64,000 bases of DNA from Lingula anatina (lineage: Eukaryota > Brachiopoda > Lingulata > Lingulida > Lingulidae), in contig NW_019774970.1 in NCBI RefSeq assembly GCF_001039355.2, forward strand, positions 406,705 through 470,704. Direction: 5' to 3'. A program made the translations under genes and the position numbers. This document shows positions 46,051 to 57,754 of the stretch, piece after piece (within the stretch, counting starts at the first letter, position 1; each line of letters begins with the position of its first letter). The notes under the pieces were generated by a model, which searched no databases, was not told the DNA's origin, and saw only the letters and a program-made list of their open reading frames with translations.

Positions 46051-46596
46051 GAGCGCATTCTCAACGAATTAAGCCAGGCTTTACAAAGCCGGTGACCTAA
46101 AAATGGCGGACGTACATGAAAGAAAAACCGCCTAATCTTTTAATAGTCTCTCCGCCTCCCCACACGTCGTCCCTGCGGAGTACAGTAATTAAATCCCGTC
46201 TCCGTTCGCCATGCGGAAGCTACCTGAGAAATATTAAGTGTGCATGCTCATCAGTTAAACTCGTGGTGAAGAAAGCATGGCGGCTGAAGGCGATCGAAGG
46301 AAGAAAGCTCTTCTGTTCTATTATCTTTGAAAACAGAGACGAAAAAGGAATAATTTGGCCCGTAGAGCAGCAATGAATCGACTATCTACGGAGATAATAT
46401 CACCAGAGATATTCACGGAAATATTAATGTTCGGAGCCGAGATTTAATTACTGTACCCTGCAGGGACGACGTGTGGGGAGGCGTGTGAGAGGCGGAGAGA
46501 GTATTAAAAGATTAGGCGGTTTTTCTTTCATGTACGTCCGCCATTTTTAGGTCACCGGCTTTGTAAAGCCTGGCTTAATTCGTTGAGAATGCGCTC
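46051..46596 (+). mobile_element. 546-bp MITE with long perfect inverted repeats
   Basis: The ends GAGCGCATTCTCAACGAATT and complement are identical for about 95 bases and similar for about 150. TTT flanks both sides (46048-46050 and 46597-46599). The near-identical block at 51050 lacks the insert and shows the intact site. From ATG 46278 the frame reads MAAEGDRRKKALLFYYL, then a stop and a run of basic residues, similar in style to the N-terminus of Harbinger transposases. With a 3-bp duplication this suggests a Harbinger derivative; inference only. Confidence 0.85.
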
Positions 46597-48349
46597 TTTG
46601 AGGCCTGTCTTTCAAAAATTAAGGCAAAAATTTATCAACCACACAGCCATAGATTAGTAAGCATTTTACAGTGTATACACAGCAGCAAACCCATTCAAAT
46701 AAAATAATCAATGCGTTAACTCCTTCTGTGAAGGAGTACGTGAAAGATATGGGTCACGTAGTGGTTTAGTGTTTATTCTGTTTGCTACTTTGTATGTCTC
46801 ATTTATGAAATAAGCAACATTTGTTCTCTTGGAAGTTAAATTTACTATTCATCTAGATAATACAACTATACCTTACACATGGAAATTATTATAATATAAA
46901 TACTCAATTTCACAAAACATTATTCTAACAGCATGATACTAAAGTGGGCGTGTAACAGTGCTACATGTACAGTACCTCTCGATTTTACATCAAATGAATG
47001 GCGTCGAATATTCACCTCGAATACGTAGGCCCTACTTGGTAACTGCCTAACAAACTTGACTTACCCTGTTGACTTATTATTATGTACAGGATAATTAAGA
47101 TCACCACAAACGTACTCCAGTGTATGCAGAAAGACTGAACTACATGTACATGAATGCCGACGCTATCAAAAAACAATGATAAGAAATAGACAAGTTAACA
47201 CATAAATAAATAAATGAGGCTCATGCAGGCTCACATGAGAAAAATCCATCGTGTGGATAACTAGTCGGTGCTTATACAATCATATAAGCAAGCATAACTG
47301 ATATATCGGGGCAAGTGTTAATTTCTTCTCATAACTTTCTCTTTAACAAATTAATCTGTAACGCTAACTGGTCTGTTATACTACGAGATGGGAGAAGAGG
47401 ATGATTTCCATGTTAGGCACGTATTTTTTTGTACATCTACATGATGCATTATAGTGGGGTTAAGTAAATATTAAGTATAGTGGGATTGAACAGTTTTGTC
47501 TGGGTCATTGATAAGCAATAAAAATAGATCAGCCGTAGGTTTAGATCTCTTGAAAGTCTGTCATTTGGGGACAATAGAAGTGGGTCTTCATTGCAGGCTC
47601 AAAAAAGCTATATCAAGCTATATAATCAAGCAAAAAGGCCACAATCGACCCTAAGATCCATCGGAGATAAATGCAAAAAATTATATTCCTGTCCTACAAC
47701 GCAATTTTCGCTGCCTCCTAAATTTTAACGAAATTCTCGAATTCAATCGGATAAAAATATCACCACGTTCATAGCTTTATTACAAGGAAATGAAACATAC
47801 AATAATAATAATTATAATAATTCCAGTATTTAGCAGTCGGAACACGAAACACGGTTCCTAGTCGGTGAGCGATCCACTTTCAGATACATGTACATCCGGT
47901 TGTCTCCTTGATCGGTTTATCATTCTAAACACTAAAATGACTTAATCATACTACATCTGTGTACCAAAAAATGAAAGCAAATATTGAAGAACATAAGATC
48001 ATAGTAATAAAAAATGTTGTAATTGCTGTTTCAAAAATAATGTTTCATTCAAGATATAAAGATATTTTGCCGATTCATTTTTTTATTGTTTTAGCAATAA
48101 AAATTATTTTTAGCATCTTTTTGCGTACGATTTTCTACTACAGAAGCTTTAAAACTGTAACCACATATCACAGCCCACTTAAACAGCTGTGAGGTCATTC
48201 TATCGCGTACCTCTCTGCAGCCTCAACGGTCTACGTGCAGGTGTAAATAAAATTTCACAAAGATATATGACATGAAATTCACTATGTAAAAAACATATTT
48301 GTGACCCCTGAATGCAGGTTCACCATTTTACATGAACAATATCTTATCC

Positions 48350-49660
48350 TGGCCCCCTGACTAAGAGCATGGTACCTACAGGTACCTACAGTACGTCACT
48401 ACACTGTAAGTCCTTTTTCACGAAGAATCTGAGGGGCCGCTTACGTTGTTTTTTTTTTCTTAGCTGCTAGACGACGAAGCCCAGCCTCCTCGGGAGGTGC
48501 CTTAAGTCAGCAAGCTCAGCTAAAACTCGGTAAATCAGCTACAATACTTTCGAAAGTATGTACCTTCCTCAAGATATTTTTATGATATCTTTGAATGTTA
48601 ATGAAATTATTGGTTTTAAAAAATAAAATGCAACATCACTCAGCTCTTTGTGAAACAGGGCCTGGGCTCTACCGTGAGGCCAATCTACAGTAAAAGACTT
48701 AAGTGAATTATGCCAGTAACATACAGTAGTTAAACAAATGTTGTACATGTACAAACAGTATTTTAAATTATAATTGTTACTATGCCAATGGATTTTTAAT
48801 ACAAAGTCGGTACAATATTGAAGCAAATATTTTTCCTTTCTGTTCTTCTGCTCAAGGGCAAATTGACCAAGACAGCAGAATTAAAAAAAAAATGATGAGT
48901 CTGTCCTTGTGCATATAGGGAGCAAGATTTGTGTAGTGGTTCAGCACCTATACCAGATATGCAAGAGACAAAAAGATAAAAATGTACGCATCAACTATGA
49001 ATCAAGTTTATGTTTCCTCTCCAGTGTATTATAAATGAGCTAAATTTTCTTCTTGTACAAGATGGGTGGTTTAGCTTTTATTTAGATTTACTTCACATGC
49101 TTTATCTCTTTTGCTTATCTCCCTATAGGCCAGCTCAACCTGTGGAATATAAGTTACTATATAATTTGTAATTTTGTTGTGAAATAAAAACTGAACTGAT
49201 GCGCAGGATGGAGGTTCTGCAATTGAACAAACTGACCTCACTGTTCTGGGCTGAAGTTGAAAAAATTTAGTTGGTTATACATGTGGTTTTAGGTGAGACA
49301 TTGACTAGTGATTATTTCATTCAAAATCTTGTCATTGATTGAGGAATTTTTCAGGAAAGGGTAATAAAAGCATAGTTGTTCAGTTTAGTTAGGATTTCGT
49401 TACCCATTTGATTGTTTCACAATAATCACTCAGAGAGTGAAGTCTGGATTTTGAGTCATTATTACTATATTGTTGCACATCATCTTATTATTTCTGTTTT
49501 TATCATTCAAAAAGGATTTTTCACAGCCTGCTTTTCATTAAAGTCAGAGAAATGCAAGTGAGTGCTGAGAAGTTCTGATACATATCAGGGACAGAAACTG
49601 AGGAGAAAGCTATGATACTCCCAAGGAGAAGAACAGCAGAAATTAATGATGGAAAACTGA
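48350..49660. other. No gene recognised
   Basis: Unique AT-rich sequence between the first upstream block and the first copy of the repeat gene family. No exon or domain recognised. Confidence 0.45.
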
Positions 49661-49668
49661 TGTGATAC

Positions 49669-50215
49669 TTGAAAGACACTCCAGGTATGACGACACCATG
49701 GCCTCCCTCTGCCAGTAAATTTACCAATGCAGCAGCCAAAGAAGTTGTTCCAAATGAGCTATATTATCTTCTTTCCTGGGCCATTTCCGCTTCTGAAGAG
49801 CCAACACTAGATAATCTCTCTTTGCCAGAAGAAACTCACACCACGCTGCTGTCAATCTGTGAAGATATTGTATATTTAGCATTTAAAAGGATGAAAAGTA
49901 CCCAGAAGTAATTGGCTTTATCTCTGACGACAAGACACTTGGCTGGGTCTTCCCACCTGCTAACATTATTGAAAAAGTAGCAGCATCATATACTTAACCA
50001 CTGTAGGCCTAGAGGCCAGTATTGTCTGACTCCAATTGCTTTCCTCCAATGATATACCAGCAGGTTTCATCAGAGGATTTCCCACAATTCTGTTACAATT
50101 CTGGGACAATATTGACTTTAAGGAAGAAACTCTCACTGGGGCTGGAACTACCCACATTCTAAGATCTATATTAGATCTTAGGTTTAACATACTTATAGAA
50201 ATCAACATCAACATG
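49669..50215 (+). pseudogene. Multi-copy invertebrate ORF family, broken copy 1
   Basis: Frame 49669-49911 includes VPNELYYLLSWAISASEEP and LLSICEDIVYLAFKRMKS. After stops the homology resumes at 50036-50227 with GFIRGFPTILLQFWDNIDFK and EETLTGAGTTH. I associate this combination (NELY..L.W, SICxDIV, DNxDxxEETLTGxGTTH) with a repetitive uncharacterised gene family of marine invertebrates, probably transposon-borne; that link is from memory. Stops and a missing C-terminus make it non-functional. Copy 2 is at 52770-53291. Confidence 0.5.
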
Positions 50216-52769
50216 TATGATGATTAGAATAATTCTGTGACTTTTTACAATGAGATTTAAATATGAATGGAGCTCCCATGCAGTACGTGTAATATATTCT
50301 CTTTTCTGTATATTAGGGTTGACACTTTTCAGCAAACTAAGGGAGTAATGTATTAGTTTGAAACATTTATTTAATAGAGTAACCTATTGATTAACTATAT
50401 GGTGATCAGTTTTATTTGGTGTGGCACTTTTCAAATAACAATACTTTTCCTTCATGATCAAATAAGTTCATATAAGCAGTTCGAAGTAAACGTATCTGTA
50501 TTTTAATTGAACTACCAAAGCGGTGGTTAAAAGATGATAATGGTACATGTACCGTACTAGGATTAAGAATGTGTACATTTACCCCGTGGACCATTTGAAG
50601 ATTACACTGCGATTAATGCGGTGGAAAATACAATAGAGAGAGTGTATAATGATAGGGTCGCTAGATAATTGTTGACGGCATATAGTANTAAAATTTATAA
50701 GAGGTACCCCCTCAAATCGACTGTTTCACTGTGACAACTACAGATGTAAAGAAATGTCTATAAAATTGAAAAGACGCCATCAAATGTCACCAAATTCACA
50801 CACAATTAATTTGGTCACTGAGTGACCGAAAGCTCTGTAATGTACAGTTTCAAGTGAGTGTAGTAGATTTTATAAAACAATTAAGACCTGGTGACCAGAA
50901 GGATTTACTGTATCATTCACATTTTGGCAGGTGTTGTATATTTGAATATGTTTGTAAATTGTCAATATGAAAATCACCAAACATCGGAAGTTCATTAATG
51001 ATGAGTTAGAAATTAAACCTCCCCTATCTATGATGAAAAAATTGCAACTTTGAGGCCTGTCTTTCCAAAATTAAGGCGAAATTATCAACCACACAGCCAT
51101 AGATTAGTAAACATTTTTACAGTGTATACACAGCAGCAAACCCAATCAAATAAAATAATCAATACGTTAACTCCTTCTGTGAAGGAGTACGTGAAAGATA
51201 TGGGTCACGTAGTGGTTTAGTGTTTATTCTGTTTGCTACTTTGTATGTCTTATTTATGAAATAAGCAACATTTGTTCTCTTGGAAGTTAAATTTACTATT
51301 CATCTAGATTATACAACTATACCTTACACATGGAAATTATTATAATATAAATACTTAATTTCACAAAACATTATTCTAACAGCAGTGGGCGTGTACCAGT
51401 GCTACAAGTACAGTACCTCTCGATTTTACATCAAATGAATGGCGTCGAATATTCACCTCGAATACGTAGGCCCTACTTGATAACTGCCTAACAAACTTGA
51501 CTTACCCTGTTGACTTATTATTATGTGCAGGATAATTAAGATCACCACAAGCGTACTCCAGTCTATGCAGAAAGACTGAACTACATGTACATGAATGCCG
51601 ACGCTATCAAAAAACAATGATAAGAAATAGACAAGTTAACACATAAATAAATAAATGAGGCTCAGGCTCACACGAGAAAAATTCATCATGTGGAGAACTA
51701 GTCGGTGCTTATACAATCATATAAGCAAGCATAACTGAGATATCGGGGCAAGTGTTAATTTCTTCTCATAACTTTCTTTTTAACAAATCAATCTGTAACG
51801 CTAACTGGTCTGTTATACTACGAGATGGGAGAAGAGGATGATTTCCATGTTAGGCACGTATTTTTTTGTACATCTACATGATGCATTATAGTGGGGTAAA
51901 GTAAATATTAAGTATAGTGGGATTGAACAGTTTTGTCTGGGTCATTGATAAGCAATAAAAATAGATCAGCTGTAGGTTTAGGTCTCTTGAAAGTCTGTCA
52001 TTTGGGGACAATTGAAGTGGGTCTTCATTGCAGGCTCAAAAAAGCTATATCAAGCTATATAATCAAGCAAAAAGGCCACAATCGACCCTAAGATCCATCA
52101 GAGAAAAATTCAAAAATTATATTCCCGTCCTACAACGCAATTTTCGCTGCATCCTAAATTTTAACGAATTTCTCGATTTAAATCGGATAAAAATATCACC
52201 ATGTTAATAACTTGATTATAAGGAAATGAAATATACAAAAATAATAATAATTCCAGTATTTAGCAGTCCGAACACGAAACACGGTTCCTAGTCGGTGAGC
52301 GATCCACTTTCAGATAAATTCGGTTGTCTCCTTGATCGGTTTACCATTCTAAAGCACTTAAATGACTTAATCATACTACATCTGTGCACCAAAAACGAAA
52401 GCAAATACTAAAGAACATAAGAGCATAGTAATAAAGAATGTTGTAATTGCTGTTTCAAAAATATTGTTTCATTCAAGATATAAAGATATTTTGCCGATTC
52501 ATTTTTTTTGTTTGTTTTAGCAATAAAAAATTATTTTTCTAGCATCTTTTTTGCTACTACAGAAGCTTTAAAACTGAAAACACATATCACAGCCCATACT
52601 TTAACAGCTGTGAGGTCAATCTATCGCGTACCTCTCTGCAGCCTCAACGGTCTACGTGCAGTTGTAAATAAATTTTCCCGAAGATAAATGACATGAAATT
52701 CATATGTAAAAACCATATTTGTGACCACTGAATGCAGGTTCACCATTTTACATGGGCAATATCTTATCC

Positions 52770-53291
52770 TAGATAATCTCTCTTTGCCAGAAGAAACTCA
52801 CACCAAGCTGCTGTCAATCTGTCAAGATATTGTATATTTAGAATTTAAAGGATGAAGAGTAACCAGAAGTAACTGGCTCTATCTCTGACAACAAAACACT
52901 TGACTGGGTCTTCCCACCTGCTGACACTATTGAAAAAAAATAGCAGCATCATATACATGTACAAATGTACTTAACCACTGTAGGCCTAGAGGCCAGTATT
53001 GTCTGACTCCAGTTGCTTTCCTTCAATGATATACCAGCAGGTTTCATCAGAGGATTTCCCACAAATCTGTTAAAATTCTGGGACAATATTGACTTTAAGG
53101 AAGAAACTCTCACTGGGGCTGGAACTACCCACAATTCTAATAGCATAACGATTCAAAGAGAGCACCTAAATGTGTCACTGCCAAGCCAAGGGAGACAGTC
53201 GTTGACGAAAAAGAAAGTCTTTGCGATTACAAGAAACAGTCCTGAGTTTAACATACCTATAGAAATCAATATCAACATGTATGATGATTAG
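52770..53291 (+). pseudogene. Multi-copy invertebrate ORF family, broken copy 2
   Basis: The 5' part is shortened (starting in the LDNLSLPEETHT region) and frameshifted. Frame 53013-53291 keeps GFIRGFPTNLLKFWDNIDFK, EETLTGAGTTHNSNSITIQR and a further Lys-rich block. This part extends about 35 residues beyond copy 1, which has a deletion after EETLTGAGTTH. Sequence identity to copy 1 is very high, in line with the local duplication. Confidence 0.5.
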
Positions 53292-53720
53292 AATAATGCT
53301 GTGACTTTTTACAATGAGATTTAAATATGAATGGAGCTCCCATGCAGTACGTGTAATATATTCTCTTTTCTGTATATTAGGGTTGACACTTTTCAGCAAA
53401 CTAAGGGAGTAATGTATTAGTTTGAAACATTTATTTAATAGAGTAACCTATTGATTTACTATATGGTGATCAGTTTGATTTGGTGTGGCACTTTTCAAAA
53501 AGCAATACTTTTCCTTCATGATCAAAGAAGTTCATATAAGCAGTTTGAAGTAAACCTATCTGTATTTTCATTGAAATAACAAAGCGGGGGTTAAAAGATG
53601 ATAATGGTACATGTAGACCCCTCCCCCCCAAAAAAAAAAAAAAATAAATAAATAAAATAAAAACTTGCTGAAAAATAGAGTTTTGCAACGTTTAACACAA
53701 AATTTACATCTTTTACTCAC

Positions 53721-54127
53721 TCTGTTACATAAGCAACACAGTAGGCCTACAGTAACAGACACTGCAACGAACACAGCAACAGCGCAGGTAAACCCATTCA
53801 TCGCAGTACATATACCTTTGGTACCGGCAGTTGTGGGTATGGTCGCGGTAGAAGTAACCGTTCTCTGGGAGGCGATACCCATGTTGTTGTTGTTGTTGGC
53901 CATGTCCGGCTTGTTTATGCTGGAAATTGGCGCAGATCTTGAAGCAGTTGGGGCGGGCTCAGTGGCGTTGCCGCTGCTAGGTCTCTGGGAGACCGATCCA
54001 TTTCCAGTAGAGAACACTGAGATACTCGTGTTATTGGTATCAGAGGAAATGACGTGAGGTGTTAAAACTATCAGTATGGCGGAAACAGTGCACAAAACAA
54101 CGTATGTATCCATTGGCTGAGAGCGAT
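53721..54127 (-). CDS. Small Ser/Thr/Asn-rich type I membrane protein, copy 2 (main exon)
   Basis: The acceptor at 54128 (atctttcag), ATG at 54113 and donor AACAGA|GTGAGT at 53721 give 131 codons in phase 0, the same layout as copy 1. The signal peptide is MDTYVVLCTVSAILIVLTPH. The ectodomain has NGSVSQRPSSGNATEPAPT and a five-residue Asn run, against eight in copy 1. The helix (FTCAVAVFVAVSVTVGLLCC) is changed more than the signal peptide and is followed by a Cys pair. The juxtamembrane segment of copy 2 has extra residues (GTKGICTAMNG). Reading through the donor gives a Lys/Cys-rich tail that is probably intronic. Downstream exons not found. Differences spread along the exon while the frame stays open suggest it is or was expressed. 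Confidence 0.62.
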
Positions 54128-54159
54128 CTGAAAGATAAAGATAAAATGCACACATGTGG

Positions 54160-57100
54160 GAGGGAATTTACCACGGTTGCCTTTTGCAAAACTAATGGGC
54201 ATGATTTTGGTTTTAATTAGTTTCAGGAGGGTGGTTTTGATAAATTTCATTATACTGTATAAACCTGCTATTGTAGGACAGAATGCCATCTAAGATAATA
54301 GTTAAGTTAGCCATTGATATACAAATTAAAATGTACACATAACGGGAATTAGACTGTTATTTGGGTTAAATATTAAAAGTATAAAATTGCGTCATGTCGA
54401 TATTACAGGTAGATTGCTGATACACGGTAGTTGTACTACCGATGATGACCTACATTATGTCTTACCTACATTAGGTCTAATTCAAGGTTAAGAGTTTGAT
54501 CTGAATGCGTGGGCTATCGTCTGGACCAGTGGCGGATTTAGAGGGGGTCGATTTCACCTTCGATTTCTGGTCCTCTCTTGAAATTAAAATGTTCACAAGC
54601 TGATTCATAGTTACCATCATTCTCTGAAACTGTGCGATTTAAACAAACACTTATTTCCCAACAAGAATGAGGTCACTTGATTTAGTGTCCTTGCTGATGT
54701 TGTACGTATCATGTGCTACTTATTTCTGTTCACTTTGACGTTAAGTTTATTTTTTATCTGGTTTGTCAGAATAATATGACTATACCTTACACATGGACGT
54801 TTGATTCTTCCAGCCTGATATATCGAAATGGACGCGTACCACTCGGTTTCACATCAAATGAATAGCGTCGGTTTAAAACTCATAATGACAGATTCACCTC
54901 GAATAACTTCCTGGCCGCTGCTTACCTTGTCATCTTTGTTTACCTTAATGATTTAAAAGCCGTAAAAGTAAGCCGAGCCGCTGCAATCTAGCTTAACATG
55001 ATTACTTTGTTTACGTCGATCGACCTACATTCCTGACAAAAACAGATAACACATAAATGAATAAAATGAGTCTCGGCCTCAACTACAGTGGAATATTTCT
55101 TATTATTTTAGTGCAGATTAATTTTGTTTGGCTTAATAATAAAAAATATGTCATTGAATTATAAAAATATCCAGTCAGATGCCACCCAAAGAAAGAACAC
55201 CCTCGGAAAACCATATCAACAGTTTGATGACAGTGTGAAGTTTAAGCTAAGATATTTTAGAAAATGAAAGCCTCCGGACAGTGATATGCTACACATACAA
55301 AGAGCTCATTTCTGTTAATCATGAAAAGTGTTCAAAATAGGACATGACCTCACGCTGCCGCTTGCAGCGTCCTTATCCTGCGTTGCATTCCCACTGACAA
55401 GTTTCTCATAGTATGGGTGGGGGTATCATTCCACGCATTGATAATTGACTGTCGGACTTCATCACGATTTACCGGTTGGTGGTCATAGCTATTACATATG
55501 CGTGTGATTTCCGCTCCCATTATTTACAATTGGTTCATATCTAGGGGGTTAGCAAGCCAGGTCAGTTGCTGGACCCTCTTGGTTATGAAGAAAAGCAGTG
55601 CCTCGGTGAGCTCGGTGATGCATTGTCCTCTTGGTATACGTCTGTCCCTTGCTCATGCAAAGGGAAGCATCGTTTGCTGAAGGAATTTTCTTGCTCAAAT
55701 GAACCACTAATGAACCACTTATCAATGTGTTATTATTACTGTTTATATGTAGCGATTAATATTTACCTCTTTAGTTCAAGACACAGTAGCTTTTTGGGTT
55801 CACCTTTGAAAATCAAAACGTTCACTGATGAAAATGACAACAAAAGATTTTCTGTTGTAGATAGTGTTTAAAGATTGTAGTCTTCGTCTGCTCAGTCATG
55901 CTATAGAATCGTAAAGTGTAGTGTATATAAACTTAAGAAAACACAGATAATATATAGATCAAATGTACATTTATTAGTACTAAATATACAGTGTACAATA
56001 ACCTCTAAGCACACGATGTTTTAACATTTTGATTAACATTTTAATGAAACTTAGCAAAATCTCTGACTGTTTCGGATATATAAACACACTAAAGCATTAA
56101 GCACTCTGCCTTATTTGAGTTGACTTGAAGTAATATGATAACGAAGAAATTCTTATCAGATATACACATCTCAGGTAGAGTAGTGAAATAAGCTTTTACG
56201 TCGAGTATGTGGGATGCTTTGCTCTGCTAACATGCCTGTCCACATTCGTATTAATGAATTCTAACAAAAACAGTTTTGTATCCTTGATCTAAACCGGCTT
56301 TCATTACATAAGGCAGCAATTAAAGAATAGAACAAACACAAGCATGATGTTCCAAATTCGACTGATGACGGCATCATTTATTGAAGGTCCCTGTGATAAA
56401 CGAAGTCAAGTAGTTTAGTGGTAAACACTGAAAAATGTCGAATAATGATTTTTACGTAATGCTTATTCCTGCAGAAATCTCTATTTAATATGCAATTTCC
56501 AAACAAATAGTGTGCACACTTTAATTTGTGGGGACGAAACTTGGTAAACTATCTAGCACTTATATAGGAACCCTGGTAAAAACATGCAGCATTAAAATCG
56601 AGGTCTCAAGTTAAGTTGTAATAGTGAAACCATCGCCATGAATCAACGTTTGACTACGCCAAACTGATTTCTTGGCGATTTGTGTTTTACAAAGTGATTT
56701 TTGAAATGCACGATTTTTTAATCTCTCAGGAAATTAAGTAATCTTACTAATTTTTCAAACAAAATGTGACCTAACTAAGTTGTTATAAACATCATCTCAC
56801 ATGAAACCTTTTACTATATGACCAATAAATTTGATTTAATAGCAGTAGAATAGAAAATAAAACCATCAGCAGCAAGTTAATGTAAATCTCGTAAATGTAG
56901 ATGTAAATATCTCTGACGAAAACCAAATTTGTTTGAGAAACTAGTAATTAAGATATATATGAGCCCCGACTAGTCCATTATAGCACGAGTTGGTGTAGGT
57001 AAATTCAATTAAGCCAAAAATCCATCAGAAAAATATTTTACATTGGAAGGAATGTTTAAGCATGAAATTTAATGAAGCAAGATTACTAAATATATTTTGC

Positions 57101-57750
57101 AGACAACAGCATGTCGCAATGCTACATGCTCACTAACCATTATAGGTTTAAGCAATTCAAACATACATGTATCAAACGTACATGTATATAGAGGCAAAAC
57201 CGCGTGTAAAATTTATACATAGTACTTATTCCTTTTGATAAAATCTGGAGTAAAAATACGCTCATGTTGATATTTGTCATTTTGATAAAAGACGATACAT
57301 ATAATACACAGTGAAGAAATGAATGTTGCAATCAATGTTTCATTCGCAATAAAACCTTTTGTTGATTTTCGAACTATAAAGACTAAAATATATTTTGTTT
57401 TGACAATAAATAATATTTTCTTACATCTATTTATAATTGTGTCCTATCTACTGTAGAAGCTACAAACATATGGTACAACCCACCTATACAGCTGTGTCCC
57501 GTAATCCTCTGCCCGTCAGCAATCTACGTGTGGCTGAATATAATAACTTCGCAGAAATTACTATCATTATCCACATTCAATTTCCAGTGTAAAACCAATT
57601 TTTTTCCAAAATTTTGCAAGGGCGAAATCTTAACCTTGAGTCTCTTATGAGGTCAATCTTGAATGAAAGATTTAAACCAGTTAGCTACTGAAACCCCATA
57701 TTGCGTCGCTCATTTACGACTTACGTCCATTATGACATCTTGATATAATT
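54160..57750. other. Diverged third copy of the upstream block, no gene recognised
   Basis: Patchy similarity to 46850-48250 and 51290-52700. The open frame 55498-55871 has no recognisable domain. On the minus strand this would be the 5' side of membrane protein copy 2 and might contain its first, untranslated exon, which I could not locate. Confidence 0.45.
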
Positions 57751-57754
57751 AGCA

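Larger units (their letters stand above)
43640..57600. repeat. Locus present about three times in tandem
   Basis: Matching blocks: 43650-44400 with 53380-54140 (membrane protein exon and 3' flank); 50290-50560 with 53370-53590 (3' flank only, exon lost); 45780-48350 with 50820-52770 (nearly identical); 49960-50215 with 52915-53290. A more diverged match of the same upstream block runs through about 54700-57600 (for example ACTATACCTTACACATGGA and ACATCAAATGAATAGCGTCG). The order fits three repeat units, of which the middle one has lost its coding exon. An n lies at 50688. Confidence 0.7.
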
